Assembly (NCBI RefSeq): GCF_900172355.1
Contig: NZ_FWFZ01000001.1
Coordinates: forward strand, 62,001 to 126,000
Length of the DNA stretch: 64,000 nucleotides
Direction of reading: 5' to 3'
Source: Roseisalinus antarcticus
GTDB taxonomy: Bacteria > Pseudomonadota > Alphaproteobacteria > Rhodobacterales > Rhodobacteraceae
Translations under genes and position numbers: made by a program
Notes under the pieces: generated by a model
Database searches by the model: none
Told to the model about the DNA's origin: nothing
The model's input: the letters and a program-made list of their open reading frames with translations, nothing else
Part shown: piece after piece, positions 62,491 through 64,000 of the stretch
Layout: the number at the start of each line of letters is the position of its first letter
How positions within the stretch are numbered: the stretch's first letter is position 1

Positions 62491-63567
62491 TCATGGCGCG
62501 TCGGCCCGCCCCGGCGCGGGCCCTTCCGAGCCGCGCGACAGGAACGTCGCGTGCCCCAGCGCCCGCAGATCCTCGGGCGGGGTGCCCCTCGCCCTTGCGA
62601 TCAGCATGTCGGCCAACCGGGCCCCCGCGGCGCGGGTGTCCACGGCCCAGGTCGACAGCGGCGGGTCCATCAGCGCGCCCTCGGGGATGCCGTCGTAGGA
62701 CACCACCGACAGGTCGCGGCCGATCCGAAGGCCCCTGTCCCGCGCCACGTCGTAGGCGCCCAGAGCCGCCTGATCGACGGCAAAGATCACCGCGGTGGGG
62801 GCGTCGTCCCGCGCCAGAAGGCCCCGCGTCGCGGCCGCCCCCGCCGCCCGGTCGAGCGCCGGCAGCCCGACGAGGCCCGGATCCACCGGCAGCCCCTCCC
62901 GCGCCATGCCCTCGCAAAACCCCTGCCAGCGTAGTCGGGCATACATCGGCCCCTCGCCCCCCGGCACAAAGCCGATTCGGTCATGCCCCAGCGCCCGCAG
63001 CCGCGAAACCGCCTCGGCCATGGCCGCCTCGCTGTCGATGTCGAACCAGGCACAGCCGGTGTCGTCGCCGGTCCGGCCATAAAGGACGAATGGCACCCGC
63101 ATGTCGCGCAGCGTGGTGATCCGGGCGTCCTCGACATAGGTGCGCGGCAGGATGAAGCCGTCGGCCTTGCGATCCTCCCACAACGTGCTGAGCAGGCGCA
63201 GGGTGTCGGCCTCGGTGGCGGCGGTGGCCACGGTCATGGTCCAATCCTCGCCCGAGGCGGCCTGGCTGACCCCGGCCAGGAAATCGGCCAGGAACGGCCG
63301 GTGCCCGTCATGTTCGTTGATCTGCAGCACCAGGCCGATCGAGCGCACCCGTCCGGTGCGGATCGCCTGGGCATGGGCCAGCGGACGGTAGCCCAGCCGC
63401 TGTGCCGTGCGCCGCACCCGAAGGCGCGTGGTTTCGGCGATGTCGGGATGGTCGTTCAGCGCCCGGCTGACGGTGCCCTTGGTCAGTCCGACCGCGCGGG
63501 CCACATCAATCAGGCGCACCCTTGCGGGGGATGAGCTGTCGCGCTGTTCGAGCAGTGTCGCAGCCAT
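62491..63567 (-). CDS. LacI-family transcriptional regulator
   Basis: The 358-residue repressor has an N-terminal LacI helix-turn-helix and hinge (VRLIDVARAVGLTKGTVSRA, LNDHPDIAETTRLRVRRTAQ) and a periplasmic-binding-protein-like effector domain (GLVLQINEHDGHRPFLADFL, VVSYDGIPEGALMDPPLSTW). It heads the ABC importer/glycosidase operon and probably represses it in the absence of the sugar. A GAAACCGGTTTC operator lies 35 bases upstream. The start at 63567 follows GAGGAAG; a longer in-frame version is unlikely. Confidence 0.92.
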   Translation of the reverse strand: MAATLLEQRDSSSPARVRLIDVARAVGLTKGTVSRALNDHPDIAETTRLRVRRTAQRLGYRPLAHAQAIRTGRVRSIGLVLQINEHDGHRPFLADFLAGVSQAASGEDWTMTVATAATEADTLRLLSTLWEDRKADGFILPRTYVEDARITTLRDMRVPFVLYGRTGDDTGCAWFDIDSEAAMAEAVSRLRALGHDRIGFVPGGEGPMYARLRWQGFCEGMAREGLPVDPGLVGLPALDRAAGAAATRGLLARDDAPTAVIFAVDQAALGAYDVARDRGLRIGRDLSVVSYDGIPEGALMDPPLSTWAVDTRAAGARLADMLIARARGTPPEDLRALGHATFLSRGSEGPAPGRADAP

Positions 63568-63601
63568 CTCGATTCTTCCTCCTGGACTCATCCAAGGTTC
63601 A

Positions 63602-63613
63602 GAAACCGGTTTC
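63602..63613. promoter_or_regulatory. LacI-type operator
   Basis: GAAACCGGTTTC is a perfect 12-base palindrome with the central CG and AACCGGTT core typical of LacI-family operators. It lies just upstream of the regulator gene that begins the operon, suggesting autoregulation and control of the whole transport unit. Confidence 0.7.
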
Positions 63614-63793
63614 GGCAACCCTTTATTCCCCTCTTCCGGGGCGTGGCGCCGGGCAGGCGGGCGCCGCCCGGCCCCCACGCCACCTGAATTCTGCCGAGAC
63701 ATGACCCTGCGTTCGCCACAATGTTGCGCGAATGGCGACAAAGACCGCTGTCAACGTCGTCTTGTTGCGAAGCCGACAACGAGGAAGAGACCA

Positions 63794-63976
63794 ATGGACC
63801 ACATCATCACCGACGCCGCGCAGATCCGCCAGTTCGTGCTCACCGAGCGCGCCCGCTGTGTGTCCGAGCGGGAATGGATTCACCGCCTTGCGGGCTACGG
63901 CTATGCCGTGCGCAACACCGGCACCACGCAGGTGGTGGCCTCGCTGCTGCACGACCGCGAGATCTGCGCCCTCTGA
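63794..63976 (+). CDS. Small protein of unknown function, 60 residues
   Basis: The protein MDHIITDAAQIRQFVLTERA continues with RCVSEREWIHRLAGYGYAVR and ends in ASLLHDREICAL. A GAGGAAGAGA ribosome binding site precedes ATG 63794. It is charged, without signal peptide or membrane helix, and its Arg/Glu-rich helical pattern suggests a small DNA- or protein-binding factor, but I recognise no family. It is divergent from the lacI-type gene. Confidence 0.65.
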   Translation: MDHIITDAAQIRQFVLTERARCVSEREWIHRLAGYGYAVRNTGTTQVVASLLHDREICAL

Positions 63977-64000
63977 GACCTCTGATCCCGGCGACAATCC

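Overview
The window is a chromosomal segment of a high-GC alphaproteobacterium, most likely a member of the Rhodobacterales (Rhodobacteraceae/Paracoccaceae). The evidence is a CckA hybrid kinase with a CtrA-type box, the argS-SPOR-nagZ-scpA-scpB order, a cysteine-poor DksA, a zwf-pgl-pgi cluster, an LpxI-type lipid A operon, and dispersed GC-rich intergenic repeats that I associate with this group. Most of it is ordinary core genome. Genes are tightly packed, with many 4-base ATGA/GTGA overlaps.

Layout. 1-219: tail of glucokinase. 220-3010: graveyard of broken insertion sequences (a decayed IS3-family copy, and an IS481-family copy split by the 3' part of a second IS3-type element). 3067-9379 (minus): cckA, rsmB, guaB, a membrane-anchored protein of unknown function. 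9721-11769 (plus): a ferredoxin/ASKHA corrinoid-activation (RACE) protein. 11770-12110: CRP-type palindrome, two strong terminators, tRNA-Gly(CCC). 12183-14789: a DUF2235 hydrolase and a two-domain fasciclin protein. 14900-18666 (minus): zwf-pgl-pgi. 18810-19394: HNH nuclease. 19698-25217: cobalamin genes (cbiD, cobK on minus, coupled to alkA and an esterase; cobA, cobB on plus). 25257-32407: transporter, small conserved proteins, cimA, cysS. 32548-41104: scpB-scpA-nagZ-SPOR-argS and dgt on minus, interrupted by a plus-strand membrane protein that looks like a reduced cytochrome oxidase subunit I; then an A-type iron-sulfur carrier. 41467-45118: exported protein, xthA, glycosyltransferase, FAD monooxygenase, dksA. 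45297-49674: MoxR ATPase ... VWA protein cluster. 50026-52878: M48 protease, a SoxR/VOC divergent pair with a sox box, an aminotransferase. 52875-56114 (minus): fabZ-lpxA-lpxI-lpxB. 56205-63567 (minus): LacI-controlled ABC sugar importer with a GH63-type glycosidase. 63794-63976: small unknown protein.

How genes work together. Glk (if intact beyond the edge), Zwf and Pgl feed the Entner-Doudoroff/pentose phosphate entry, and Pgi links it to fructose-6-P. The cob genes make cobalamin precursors, and the RACE protein reactivates corrinoid enzymes that are not encoded here. ScpA/ScpB, CckA, DksA and the SPOR protein serve chromosome segregation, cell-cycle control and division. The last operon is a self-contained uptake and hydrolysis module, probably for a small glycoside such as mannosyl- or glucosylglycerate, repressed through a GAAACCGGTTTC operator.

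The most unusual items are the reduced COX1-like protein (38332-39456), the DUF11-like domain inside a MalF-type permease, and dispersed repeats that provide the coding N-terminus of cimA and the ribosome binding site of a permease gene. I found no CRISPR array, prophage, rRNA or replication origin.
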